Shown in pieces: positions 31,518 to 42,010 of a stretch of DNA of 64,000 nucleotides (position 1 is its first letter; each line of letters begins with the position of its first letter). Under the pieces are notes generated by a model. The model was not told the DNA's origin, searched no databases, and saw only the letters and a list, made by a program, of their open reading frames with translations. The stretch spans positions 62,001 through 126,000 of the forward strand of contig JALPQI010000754.1 in the NCBI GenBank assembly GCA_025490895.1, written 5' to 3'. A program made the position numbers and the translations under genes. The DNA comes from Thaumatotibia leucotreta (taxonomy: Eukaryota; Arthropoda; Insecta; Lepidoptera; Tortricidae).

Positions 31518-32186
31518 AGTGTTTATAATAACGGCTTAGCATTAAGATTGTGTAGAATATTCAAATGGCTTGGATAATATTGTGGTTGTTGGAATATATT
31601 TCGGACATGGACTTTGTAACATTTCTCATACCTCAGAGGATTTGGGTTATTACTTATCATAATGTTGTCCAATTTACCACTAGATGATCATGCTATTATC
31701 AATATTTTATTATATTAATTTTTATTTTTTCGTGTGTGTGCAGGTTAACCTTTGGCGTCAGGTTTTTGTACCGTCATGTTTTCCTGACTTAGGTATTTGG
31801 CCCTAGCAATCATGACGGTGTATCTCATGAAGTCCTAACCAGACCAAATGAGATACAGAGCTTGTAGAGTCCTTAGATTTAATTGTAAAACTAATAAGAA
31901 ATTTTAATTTAATAAATATTTTCTTTTTCCTCTCTATACCTTGTTTATTTTATACTTTTCCCTAAACTTTAGATTTCCCTATTACACAGCTTTATTGGAG
32001 CTTCATAGTTTTCACATTTTCAGTAATGAAGGTTATAGCCCATGTAGGATGTTACACCATAAAGCCACTTTGTCAGTTTATTCATATGAAGATACAAGGA
32101 AATCTCGTCTTTATGGTAAGCGACATTTTATTAAAAACTAACACATTTTTTCGGATACTTACGTCCCTAACAACTGGTGAAGATGA
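31518..32186. other. End of the gene-free block with two adjacent hairpins
   Basis: ACCGTCATG / CATGACGGT (31770-31819) and GTATCTCAT / ATGAGATAC (31820-31857) form back-to-back stems. An AATAAA follows at 31911-31916. This could be the 3' end of a plus-strand transcript or retroelement; no coding sequence precedes it. Confidence 0.4.
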
Positions 32187-32425
32187 TTTTTTTTTGTTGT
32201 AATCCTATAGTTTGGGGTTTCATTGAATAGATCTCTTAAAAAGAATAAGGGTTTTAAAAAACTTTTTTTCTAAAGTCAATATTTTCGGAGATAATCGCTC
32301 CAGAAGAAATAAAAAATGTATCTTCGCCCTCTAATTTTTGATCCGTAGGTCCAAAAAGTATGAAAAAACTGAAAAAAGTCATGAACACTGGGCTTATAGA
32401 ATACTTTAAAATAATACCTAGGTAG
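32187..32425 (-). repeat. 0.5-kb lepidopteran repeat family, internal fragment
   Basis: Reverse-orientation match to the interior of 58073-58571: TTGTTGTAATCCTATAG, TTGAATAGATCTCTTAAAAA, TTTTCGGAGATAATCGC and GATCCGTAGGTCCAAAAA. Confidence 0.75.
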
Positions 32426-32759
32426 TTTAAGTATTGTTTTTAGACCCCAAAAAGAGAATCCATGCAAATGTTTTTATGATGGAAAATTTAATGGTCTTTC
32501 TTCTGTTTTTATATGTTAATAAGTGTGCCAAATATCCTGAAGTCACACACAATATGCAAGTACAAGTGCGATGAACAAAAAATAAGTTACGCAAACTATA
32601 ATATTTCTTATACCGCCAACCGATGGTAAGGGCTAGGGACACAGGTGCGAGTCTCATTTCCGAGATCGAGGCTTAGCGTGGCTTAGCTGCGTTTCCGTTA
32701 CGGGATTGACTGGTACCTACCCACATATTGTGAGCGAGTGTGGTTCATTTTCACATATA
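32426..32759. other. Non-coding DNA
   Basis: Nothing recognisable. Confidence 0.35.
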
Positions 32760-33042
32760 CAGGGTGATTCCGGGGTCATGGAACAAGAGTTAAGAGTGAT
32801 CAGGGTACTAGGGACGGTCACGCTGAACAACGTTCACTATGGAGACAACCAAGAAATCGCGAAAAAAAATCTCCTAATTATGAGTTAATTAAGCCTGTTG
32901 TAATGTTAGTTAAGTATTAATTAAATCATAATTAGGAGATTTTATTTCGCGATTTCTTGGTTGTCTCCATAGTGAAAGTTGTTCAGCGTGACCGTCCCTA
33001 GTACCCCGCACACTCTTGCTCCACGACCCTGGAATCACCCTG
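32760..33042. repeat. 283-bp MITE with about 120-bp arms
   Basis: CAGGGTGATTCC is mirrored by GGAATCACCCTG, TA flanks both ends (32758-32759, 33043-33044), and the arms stay paired through GGACGGTCACGCTGAACAAC, ATGGAGACAACCAAGAAATC and ATCTCCTAATTATGA with few mismatches, leaving a short loop near 32890-32920. The low divergence suggests recent spread. Confidence 0.85.
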
Positions 33043-33704
33043 TATCTTATGGTCTTTAAACATAATATCATCAATTTTAAAAGGCTTCTATAAATTGGCG
33101 CTACACGTGTTTAAAGTTAAGGTATAAAAACTTGAATGACTCTAGACAATATTATCTTAGGATTAGGACCTACTATGTAGTTTGTGACAGTGCGCCAATT
33201 TTCTCAATACAATTATTTTTCCAAATCACGAAAATTAATCGGATGTAAAATGAAGTGATTTACGAATAATAATTATGATAAAAGTATTAACTTATTTTAG
33301 ATGTTGCTGATACGGTTTTTTGGCTGTATTTTTCGTGATCAGGCCAAAAAGTTATTTCATATGAAAATCGTTACATTATATTCTTTCATGAGCCATAAAG
33401 GTGTCTCTTTGGAGAGGGCGTCGTTAATGTGGTCGCAGGTACTTATCATCGCCATGAGATAATATTGGCAAGTACCTGTAGAAAGAAGTGCATTGTCGAA
33501 GCCGTCGAGCGCCACATTTTGTTGGCAAGGTGCTGGGGGCTAATTTCGAAAGTCACATAAAAATCACCATTATTTCCATCATTATCAAGATTACCCTTGC
33601 GAAATTATCCGAGCATTTCTAACATTCCCCTGCCCCTGAGTAAGCAATAGGTACTGGTAATCGGTAAGTATTAGTTATTTTAGCACCCTACGAGAAATGC
33701 ACAT
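33043..33704. other. Non-coding DNA
   Basis: About 33395-33535 looks like a repeat fragment (GGCGTCGTTAATGTGGTCGC), class unknown. No exon. Confidence 0.35.
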
Positions 33705-34182
33705 TCAAAAACCGGCCAAGTGCGAAAGTTCATACACATGAATGTTCAGATTACCTATGATATTTTAAAATACTACAGACTGTTTTCCTGTAAACTATAC
33801 GTAACGAACAATTTTCTGTATTTTTTGCAAATTATTAAGCCCAGTAGTTTTGGAGAATTGTAATTGTTTGGCTATTATCTATTTTAAATAAGTTCGATAG
33901 TATTTATATATTTAAAGTCCTATTTGATGTATCACATGATACAAATTGCAAAACTTTTATTTATTTATTTTCTGAATTACCCACCAAAATAAGCTCTCAG
34001 ATTTAAAAATTAATTTATGTGTTCATCAGTGGGGATGTTTTTTTTATTTTGTTGTAATCCTATTGTCTGTTATCATTGAATAGGTCTCTTAAAAATAATA
34101 TGTTTCTATTTCGAACATAATCGGCCCAGCCGTTTTCGAATAACTACGGAACCCTATACTGAGCATGGCCCGACATGCTCTT
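33705..34182. repeat. 0.5-kb family ends flanking unrelated DNA
   Basis: AAAAACCGGCCAAGTGCGA at 33708-33726 is a plus-oriented left terminus. 34028-34182 is a minus-oriented part (TTGTTGTAATCCTATTG, GAATAGGTCTCTTAAAAA, AATCGGCCCAGCCGTTTTCG, ACTGAGCATGGCCCGACATG). They face different ways and so belong to two insertions, with about 290 bp of AT-rich DNA between. Confidence 0.65.
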
Positions 34183-34335
34183 GAGTGGTTATTTCCTTTT
34201 GAGGTACGGAACCCTAAAAATCCAAAGTTTAAACTGCGCCAGAGGTGCAATAGGTACCGAATGATCCGTTCATCTCTATATTCAGTAACCGTACAATAAG
34301 TTGAAAAGTAAAGGATACGTTTACTCGATACGTAT

Positions 34336-34536
34336 CGTAAAACGGGGTAAATATGAATGACGGGGTAAATAGGAATGTAGAGCAAACTGGTTGTTAGCCC
34401 AGGACAAACAGTCCAGTTTACAACAGCAGATTTTTTCATATGTGTTATTCTAAACTGGACTGTTTGTCCTGGGCTAACAGACTAGTTTACTCTACATTCC
34501 TATTTATCCCGTCATTCTCATTTACCCCTTTTTACG
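34336..34536. repeat. 201-bp MITE with about 85-bp arms
   Basis: Left arm 34336-34422 and right arm 34452-34536 are inverted copies. CGTAAAACGGGGTAAATATG pairs with the CATTTACCCCTTTTTACG end, and GGAATGTAGAGCAAACT and CCCAGGACAAACAGTCCAG have matching mirrors. The loop is about 30 bp. Confidence 0.85.
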
Positions 34537-34773
34537 GTAATGCATTCTACCGCACTCACGCTGACATATTGGAGCGAGCGCGATGGCCTGTTTTACGTAT
34601 CGAGATAAATTACCGAACCGATACTGGCAAAGTCATGGTACGGCTACAGTAGCCGTACGATAAGCTTGCGCTGCGTTAGGCTCCGTTTCCACCAGACATG
34701 TGCCAGGATGTGTTTCCATTCAAATGACACCTCAGTCGACTCATTAATAGGTGTGAAACGCAGCCTAATAAGG

Positions 34774-34872
34774 CTTTACTTTCTATCTGGCTCTCTCGAA
34801 CCAATACGCAAGTACGAGCGGGATGGAAAGAAAGTAAACGCGCGTTAATAACGTAGCGACAGCTCATGGTAC
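34774..34872. repeat. Dispersed repeat, second copy of 6882-6979
   Basis: CTTTACTTTCTATCTGGCTC, ACGAGCGGGATGGAAAGAAA and CGCGCGTTAATAACGTAGCG align with the first copy. Confidence 0.65.
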
Positions 34873-35937
34873 GACTAGAGTTTGTATTCGGCGCGCCTTT
34901 AGTCGAGAGGCTATTCGCCCCGCCGCGCCGCTCCCGCCCTACATTCAGAGGTCAGCCGAGATAAGATAAACACTGATAGCCATCGTTATCGACACGCCGT
35001 CGTAATTGTCCTTTTCAACTTTAGGGAGACGTAGAACTGCACAGCGGGATAGATGCGGCCTTTATTTTACCGGAATGATATAATTGGGTCACATGTCAAT
35101 TAGGATCACGGCGGTGAAGATGTTCAAAAGTAAGGGCTTTCACCATTAATTTATATTTCAAACTTTTCTTTTAAAAGATCTTGCAGCCCTGACGTTTTAA
35201 TCAATATGTTCCTTATTTTAATATGTTTAAATCTCACGTTAACTACTTAGTTATTATTCTAGGGTAGATAATTAATTCGAGAATGAGAAATGTCATCTCA
35301 TCTAACAACAACTTCTGAAAATTTGATTAGGAAGCAAGAACCTTCTACAAGGTGTTTTTTTTATTTGCGTTAAATTTAAGGGAAGCTTCTTTAGGTCGAG
35401 TATCATTATGTCATAACATAAATAATTATGTTATTGAATTTTTTTAAATATAAGTTTCATGACTGAACACTTGAACTGCCATTTGAACCTGAAATCAACC
35501 ATTATGTTATAAGGTTCTGTCACGCTTGCCATGTCATTTATTATGTACATAACGATTTTTAATTTTTATATTTTACTACAATCGATATTGCTATTAATCG
35601 ATAGGTATTTAAAGAATTAGCTTCTGCTCAAAATTTTAAGAAAATAAAAATATCCTGATATTCTCGCCGATGCCCTCTTCCAATTACCTACTTAATTTTA
35701 CGTATTTTCTTCAGTTATATTATTTATTAGCGATAGAGGCCAAACTTTCGGGCAAACAGGGTGTCATCTGTTGGACATTAGCACTTTGCTCATTTACGAA
35801 CTTTATTTGTAAACTCTTGAGTATAAAGTATGTAACTCTACCATTCGCCTGTATAAAACGAAAAATAAATAATTTCTTAATCACCCACTTTTAGAACACA
35901 ATCTTGATATTATCAGCAACTTAATCGTTATACAATT
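34873..35937. other. Non-coding DNA with a GC-richer patch
   Basis: 34880-35010 is GC-rich and unique-looking, with adjacent GATAAGATAA-type GATA-factor motifs near 34962; an enhancer is possible but unproven. The rest is AT-rich without exons. Confidence 0.35.
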
Positions 35938-36064
35938 TTAGTATTTTTTTTCATATTTATTAGTATACCTAAACGTAAAAATATATTTGCGAACGTGTTT
36001 CACGATATGTCTCAAAGACGTCAAATGCTGTGGAAAGTCAGCCATATTTGTTTAGATTTTTTTT
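35938..36064. repeat. Dispersed repeat shared with 6186-6315
   Basis: Same order of AACGTAAAAATATAT, GCGAACGTGTTTCACG and CTGTGGAAAG blocks as the first copy. Confidence 0.6.
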
Positions 36065-37059
36065 GTGTTTTTAGACGAACAGTATAATTCATATAGAAGG
36101 CACCTCGATGAGAGAAACGAATTATTTCATTTATTTATCTCGGCGTTTCGGCTGTTTACTTACCCATACAGTTTGTTACCATCATACAGATTTTTATTGA
36201 ATCCGAACAAGACGGAAGTTTTTTAACCATCACCATGCGACATTAGGTTAAAAATTTGATTAAAAAACGCGGCGTTTGACAACAGCGGTATACACGCGTT
36301 ACATTAACCGTTAGAAGGAAATATAATTTGTAATGTTAAATTTAACATTTGTGATTGGTTATTTCCTATAAGGCTAGTAATGCCTATTATTACCCATTTT
36401 TGTTAAACCCCAGATCAAGGTAGCACACTGTACCTATATCTCGGGTCGGTAGCATGTCTGTGGTGAAGATTGCAGGGAACCGTGAAATAAGGTTGCGCAA
36501 GACGGTCGTTGGGAAGAACCCAGTGTCCGGCAATGGACTCTTTCGACTGAATCGATGATGTTCAGATAGTAAATTTTCTAGAAAAAAACAAAAGACTTCC
36601 ATGATGGTGTCGTGAAACGACCCGCTGAACAAAAAAAAAGTAGGTAAGTATAAAACCAAAAATTCATGCAGATAGTGAAAGAACAAGTCTAGTTACTGTA
36701 TCGAATCCAGAAGGTAGAATCTAAAACTGTAGAGCTCGCAATAGGTAAACTATTTCTTACCACATTTGTTAAGTATTTGTGCCGATCGTAAAAACATGTA
36801 CATTTAGTTATGGGCTAAAATGGAGTGAAATCAAAACTTAAAGTCACTATTTTGTGCTACGAATAGTTTGTATGACTAAACGTGACACTATGGAATGGAA
36901 ACGATCGTGATTTTATTTTCTTCTAGTCTTGTAGACCTCGCGACCATAATAAAATAGGTACATATAAACTACAAGAATACGAACACAATGAAGGTGGCTA
37001 AGTTTTGTTTTCATTAAAGCCCTTAACTATGCACAGTTCTTTGGCAATCGAAACATTTT
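36065..37059. other. No supported gene; repeat fragment near 36386
   Basis: ATTATTACCCATTTT, CCCAGATCAAGGTAGCACACTG (36386-36440) is related to 58763-58825, so a dispersed repeat end is present. A 98-codon minus-strand open stretch crosses it (36390-36686) and is probably fortuitous. Confidence 0.4.
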
Positions 37060-37195
37060 AGGTATAGTTCGGGAAATATTATTTGACCGACTCTTATCTT
37101 ACTTACGACCTTTTGTTTTGCATCATTAACAATAAAAAAGCGCTAGACTGCAGACGGTCAAATAATATTTCCCGAACTATACCTACATACATATA
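37060..37195. repeat. 136-bp MITE with perfect 31-bp ends
   Basis: TAGGTATAGTTCGGGAAATA.. (37060-37090) is mirrored exactly by 37165-37195. A short AT-rich spacer lies between. Non-coding. Confidence 0.85.
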
Positions 37196-37539
37196 TTTTA
37201 TTATGTATCAGCTATTAAGCCCATTGAGTATAGGCAGATGTTAATGTCCAAAAGGACTCACTCAATTACACGAAGGTTAAGAGGATGGATCCCTTAAAGT
37301 GATAGGTAATTTTACTTTGAGGCTATTTTATTATGTAGGTACCTACCTTCTGTCGGTCCTGCCACAGAATATATAACAGGCAAGAACCTTTTAATGAAAG
37401 AGGGATTACTTAACAATATTTATGCTGAAACACGGGTCTAAAATAGTGTAAAATGGTAATATCATCAATTAAGGCAGCCTGTGTTAAGGCAATACAAAAT
37501 ACTTGGGTAAGTAAATTAACAATACTGATAGTAAGCTAT
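37196..37539. other. Non-coding DNA
   Basis: AT-rich; nothing recognised. Confidence 0.35.
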
Positions 37540-38082
37540 ATAAAATATTTTAAAATAAAAATTAAACCGCCTACAAAAATTCGCCTGATCTAAAAAGTAA
37601 AAAATAATTTTAGTTCCTACTTCTTAGGATTTCCTACCCAAACCTTTAAACATTTTACCCTATTCATTGAAATAAAATATTATGGCTAGGTACCCTACAG
37701 ATTTCTTAGAAGTCGGTGCCAAGCCAAATAGGTACGTTCATAGTTATATATTAGATAGAGCTTTGTACTGCCCGTACTCCGATTATGCTTTTATTAACAG
37801 TATGATCTGCCTCAGTAATTTTGCTGAAAGCATAACAGGAGTGATAGTAAGTTACAAAGCTCTATCAAATACTTATACTCGCGAAGTGAACATATTTCGC
37901 TTGGCACCGACTTCTAAGAAATCTGTAGGGTACCTAGCCATAATATTTTATTTCAATGAATAGGGTAAAATGTTTAAAGGTTTGGGTAGGAAATCCTAAG
38001 AAGTAGTAACTAAAATTATTTTTTACTTTTTAGATCAGGCGAATTTTTGAAGGCGGTTTAATTTTTATTTTAAAATATTTTA
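37540..38082. repeat. 543-bp foldback element with 191-bp arms
   Basis: Left arm 37540-37730 and right arm 37892-38082 are inverted copies with only a few mismatches: TTAAACCGCCTACAAAAATTC against GAATTTTTGAAGGCGGTTTAA, TAGGATTTCCTACCCAAACC, GGCTAGGTACCCTACAG and GAAGTCGGTGCCAAGC all have mirrors. A second stem (TAGAGCTTTGTA / TTACAAAGCTCTA) lies in the 161-bp loop. A 93-codon open frame on the plus strand is a by-product of the palindrome. It is either a long-TIR non-autonomous transposon or a hairpin locus. Confidence 0.9.
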
Positions 38083-38309
38083 TTTTATTCTTTTTAGTGC
38101 CTTGTGTATTTTATATAAAATCGTTATTTTGTATGCTCTAAATAGGTACTTATAATTAGAATGTATTGCACTGTAGTAGGTCAGAATACCTGAACTGGCT
38201 AACTTATATGAATACAACAAACATTCCCATTCCATTCCCATTATCAAGGAGATATACATTGTATCATCAGCAGGGTATGAATAATTTCAAAGATTATAGG
38301 TAACAGCCT

Positions 38310-39040
38310 TTAGCATGCCTATACTATTTAAAGAATCACTAACCGCTTACCAACATGTCATAATCATAACTACTAAGCAAACACTTGAATAGATCTCGAA
38401 AATGTATGACAGTTGTTATATTATCCTCCAAACAAAGAATTATCCTCCAACTCCTACTCGTTAAGGAGTTATACCTTTCATCAACAGCTCACCAACATGA
38501 GGCTATGACCACCTAAAGGCAAATACTCAAATAGCTTCCAAAATACATGACATATGTTATATTTAAAGAATTATCCCCCAACTCCTAATCTCTAAGGAGT
38601 TGTACCTTCCAACATCAGCTCACCAACATGAGGCTATGACCACCTAAAGGCAAATACTCAAATAGCTTCCAAAATACATGACATATGTTATATTTAAAGA
38701 ATTATCCCCCGACTCCTAATCTCTAAGGAGTTGTACCTTCCATCATCAGCTCACCAACATGAGACTATGACCACCTAAAGGCAAATACTCAAATAGCTTC
38801 CAAAATACATGACATATGTTATATTTAAAGAATTATCCCCCAACTCCTAATCTCTAAGGAGTTGTACCTTCCATCATCAGCTCACCAACATGAAAGGATG
38901 ACCACCTAAAGGCAAATACTCAAATAGCTTTCAAAATACACGAAATATGGTATATTTAAAGAATTATCCCCCAACTCCTAATTGCTAAGGAGTTGTACCT
39001 TCCATCATCAGATCACCAACTTAAGATGTTCATGACTAGA
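38310..39040 (+). repeat. Tandem array, 131-bp period
   Basis: TTATCCYCCAACTCCTA recurs at 38440, 38571, 38702, 38833 and 38964, exactly 131 bp apart, with TAAGGAGTTGTACCTTCC, CACCAACATGA and CAAATAGCTTCCAAAATAC in each. The central copies are almost identical; the outer ones are degraded. I recognise the following 39160-39335 sequence (GTCCACGCGTCTTCGAGTAAT, an A-rich run, TTTTTGAAGTCGGTT) as the usual right part of the same lepidopteran repeat family, so the array is internal to a mobile element. Confidence 0.9.
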
Positions 39041-39335
39041 TGCAAATACTTGACTAGTCTTCGAAAATAAATGAAAAATGTCATGTGTGCCTACAACATT
39101 TGAAGAGTTCCCTCGATTTCTCCAGGATCCCATCATCAGATCTGGATTTGGTGACAATGGGACCAACTAGAAGGTATACCCTTTCATACAAAAAAAGAAT
39201 TTTCCAAATCGGTCCACGCGTCTTCGAGTAATCGGGGAACACACATAAAAAAAAAAAAAAAGATTTCGACGAATTGTAAACCTCCTCCTTTTTGAAGTCG
39301 GTTAAAAATGCGGGTGCAGGTTAGACGAGCTAGTT
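39041..39335 (+). repeat. Right part of the array-bearing element
   Basis: Follows the 131-bp units directly and ends near GAAGTCGGTTAAAAATGCGG. A 15-A run is at 39247-39261. Helitron membership is possible, but the diagnostic hairpin and CTRR end are not clear here. Confidence 0.5.
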
Positions 39336-39775
39336 AATCTTAGATCTTCAAATGTGGTTGGTAATGTCTCTTTTACTTTATTAAAGGAATGTATTATTTA
39401 ATTAAACTTACTTCAGGATTTAAGGTAGAGACCAATTTTCTTTTCCAACAATCCACCCAGTAGGTATAACTTATCTAACCGCACCGAAAATTGTATTCCA
39501 CCAAAACATTTCATAAGTATTAAGCGTTGCCGAGATCAACAAACACATAAAGCTTTCACTCAGAAAAAGTTATCAGATTTCGTAGGATGCACAGAAAATT
39601 TATATTTTTACTGAAACAAGAAATATAGGAGCTGCCTGAAACAGCTATTAATCTACCGGTTAGATAACCAGTCTCCCTTGAGGGTGATGTCGGGATTTTG
39701 CTTGAATATTTCCTTATTTCCCTTTTACATATTACGTAAGCATTTATATTAAGTAGATGTCTAAGAGGCATTGCC
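39336..39775. other. Non-coding DNA
   Basis: Nothing recognised beyond AT-rich sequence. Confidence 0.35.
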
Positions 39776-39880
39776 TTTTTAGTGTTCCGTAGTAAACCCT
39801 TAATAGAACCCTTATAGTTTCACTCTGTTCGTCTGTCCGTCTGTCCGCAGAATAGCTCAGTGGCCGTTAGTACTAGAAAT
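39776..39880 (-). repeat. 0.5-kb lepidopteran repeat family, right-end fragment
   Basis: TTTTTAGTGTTCCGTAGTAA, ACCCTTATAGTTTCAC, then GTCTGTCCGTCTGTCCGCAG and CAGTGGCCGTTAGTACTAG, in reverse orientation. Confidence 0.7.
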
Positions 39881-39967
39881 ACTACGTATACCTACACATT
39901 ATTTATGTATATATTAATTTAGCCGACAAAGTAGTACAATCAAATACACACAGCATACATACATGTC

Positions 39968-40152
39968 ACCCTCCGTAGCCTAGTTGGTAGTGACCCTGCC
40001 TACGAAGCTGGAGGTTCCGGGTTCGAATCCCGGCGAGGGCATTATTTGTGTATTTATTTATCACAAATATTTGTTCCTTGGTCATGGCTATCTATGTATT
40101 TAAGTATCAATATGTATCTATCTATTATATACATCGTCGCCTAGTACCCACT
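39968..40152 (+). mobile_element. tRNA-derived SINE
   Basis: The 5' part is tRNA-like: A box TAGCCTAGTTGGTAGTGACC (about 39977) and B box GGTTCCGGGTTCGAATCCC (about 40012), with CCCTCCG and CGAGGG able to pair as an acceptor stem. Downstream come TTATTTGTGTATTTATTTAT and CTGTCTATGTATTTAAGTAT, the family body seen also at 25600-25690 and 41400-41490. The element stops at GCCTAGTACCCAC without its usual tail. No target duplication found. It would be transcribed by RNA polymerase III and moved by LINE proteins. Confidence 0.85.
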
Positions 40153-40162
40153 AGCAATGTAA

Positions 40163-40254
40163 CGAATATCGGTTTTGGAATATTCGCGAATGCGAATGCG
40201 AATGCGAATATTTGCGATTCATATTCGCGAATACGAATGCGAATGCGAATATTG
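40163..40254. repeat. GAATGC / GAATATTCGC minisatellite, block 1
   Basis: Runs of GCGAATGCGAATGCGAAT with ATATTCGCGAAT inversions. A second block of the same type is at 40841-40920, on the other side of the MITE at 40491-40816. Confidence 0.8.
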
Positions 40255-40490
40255 GGTATTATTACAACATACATATACACGAACATTAGATAATGCTGGT
40301 AGAAAATGCCCAAAGTCTTTAAGTCCGCCATTTATACTCTTTTGTATGTGCAATAAAGTTGAAAATAATTAATAAATTTTACATTTTATTCATCATTCAC
40401 TTAAAATGTATCATTTGTAGAGTCGCATGTTTTTGTATCTAGACTTCTAGGTATTAAAGTCAACTTAGAATGTAGTACTTCCTGCCTTAA

Positions 40491-40816
40491 GGGATCATCC
40501 ATTAATTACGTCACACCTCAAGGGGGAGGGAGGGGGTCCACAAAATGTGACAAATCGTTACAGGAGGGAGGGAGGAGTTCTATGTTTGTGACGTCACAAT
40601 CCTCACATACATGAATATACAAGAACAGAACATCCAAAATCCTAATAAAAAGTTACGTTCAGTGATGTTGTAATTTTTACCTTCGTAAACTAAAAATCTG
40701 CATGTAACGTCACACTAAGGGGGGAGGGTGTAGTTAATTGTGGCGAAGTGTGACAAGGGGGGAGGGAGGAGTCAAAAAATCATAAAATTGGTGTGATGTA
40801 ATTAATTGATGATCCC
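40491..40816. repeat. 326-bp MITE with TAA duplication
   Basis: GGGATCATCCATTAATTACG is mirrored by TAATTAATTGATGATCCC. TAA flanks both ends (40488-40490 and 40817-40819). Internal GGGGGAGGGAGG tracts occur on both arms. A three-base duplication fits PIF/Harbinger-type movement. Confidence 0.8.
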
Positions 40817-40840
40817 TAAGAGAATGAAATAATTAGATAA

Positions 40841-40920
40841 AAATATTCGCAATATTCGCGTAAATTTTTTGCGAATGCGAATACGAATGCGAATATTTTA
40901 AAACATGCGAATATTCGCGA
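40841..40920. repeat. GAATGC / GAATATTCGC minisatellite, block 2
   Basis: AATATTCGCAATATTCGCG, then GCGAATGCGAATACGAATGC and a terminal ATATTCGCGAA. Same repeat as block 1, ending next to the 0.65-kb element. Confidence 0.8.
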
Positions 40921-40926
40921 AAAAAT

Positions 40927-41568
40927 TCGATCCTCAGATCTAGCTACGAATGTAATGTAGGTACGTATTCTTAATACGTTCTAAGAATGACTTTGTCAAA
41001 TAAGGTATGACGTGAAGAGCTAGTTTTATAAACTGTAAACGAAACTGTACCAACATGGAATTAAAACTGTGGTGTGGTTAGTTAGTTCAATTGTTTTTTT
41101 TATTTTATTTTTGTTGACTTGATTTGATTAATTTATTTATTGTTAATAATTAATTGTTAATTTGACTTTGCAATCACGTTTAATGTTATATTTCTTTATT
41201 CATTATTATAACCGAATCTTATATTATAATCTATGTAAATCGAATTTGTCTTTTACAAATCACATTGGGCAGGACGAAGTTAGTATAACATAATTTGAAT
41301 TGAGAGCCTAAGTGAAATGATTTATTATAATAAAAATGAAATTATCATATGTGATACTTTCATATATGACGTGATGATCTGTTAGCACCTAAATGAAATA
41401 TTCTGTATTTTGATTTCATAGCTGTCTATGTATTTAAGTATCTATATGTATCTATCTATTATATAGTATATGGTCGCCTAGTACCCACATCACAAGCCTT
41501 AATTGAGCTTACCGTGGGACTAGATTGATTTGTGTAAGATGTCCCAAGATATTTATTTATTTATTTAA
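40927..41568 (+). repeat. 0.65-kb dispersed element, copy 2
   Basis: Counterpart of 25112-25758 with the same left end (TCGATCCTCAG) and the same ATTTATTTATTTATTTAA tail. Differences by eye are few (for example AGGTCGATTTAAG against AGATTGATTTG near the end). The SINE-like tail again starts at CTGTCTATGTATTTAAG. Confidence 0.8.
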
Positions 41569-41599
41569 AATGTTGAAAAAAAGGTTTATTTATGGTACC

Positions 41600-41948
41600 T
41601 CCCCTAATAGTAAAGTGGGGATGATTTTTTTATTTTGCTGTATTCAATCATATAGTGTAGGTAGGGTATCGTTAAATAGGTCTTTAAAAAAGAATGACGA
41701 CCTCAAGAGAAAGTTTTTTCTTAAGTCAACATTTTCGGAGATATACGCTTCAGAAAAAAAAACTGCCACCTCAAACTTCAAACTTTTAATCCGTAGGTCC
41801 AAAAAATCATCACAAAATCATGAACAGTGGGCTAATATAATACTTTAAAATAAAACTAAGTATAGAACAAAATCGGTCCAGCCGTTTTTGAATAACTGCG
41901 GAACCCTACTCTAAGCAAGGCCTGACATGCATTTGGTCGGTTTTTGCT
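41600..41948 (-). repeat. 0.5-kb lepidopteran repeat family, left two-thirds
   Basis: Reverse copy from AGTAAAGTGGGGATGA through AACATTTTCGGAGATATACG, AATCCGTAGGTCCAAAAA, TCGGTCCAGCCGTTTTTGAA to CCTGACATGCATTTGGTCGG. Confidence 0.8.
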
Positions 41949-42010
41949 TTACGTTTTTATTTAAACTTTATTGCACAATATATAAGAAAGTACAAAATGC
42001 CTTCTTAACA
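41949..42010 (-). repeat. LINE 3' end, small fragment
   Basis: TTTTATTTAAACTTTATTGCAC followed by AGAAAGTACAAAATGCC is a pattern I know from 3' ends of lepidopteran jockey-like elements. Too short for firm assignment. Confidence 0.4.

Noticed and set aside
26174..32186. Full LTR retrotransposon
   Set aside because: No long terminal repeats, primer-binding site or gag/pol frame could be found by eye.
37682..37963. 93-codon plus-strand gene
   Set aside because: It lies inside the 543-bp palindrome and its two halves are reverse complements of each other, so the frame is a by-product.
38440..39000. CRISPR-like repeat array
   Set aside because: The 131-bp units are continuous tandem repeats without distinct spacers, in a eukaryotic genome.
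39968..40040. Functional tRNA gene
   Set aside because: A and B boxes are good, but the anticodon arm does not fold properly and the sequence continues into the body of a known-type SINE with other copies in the window.
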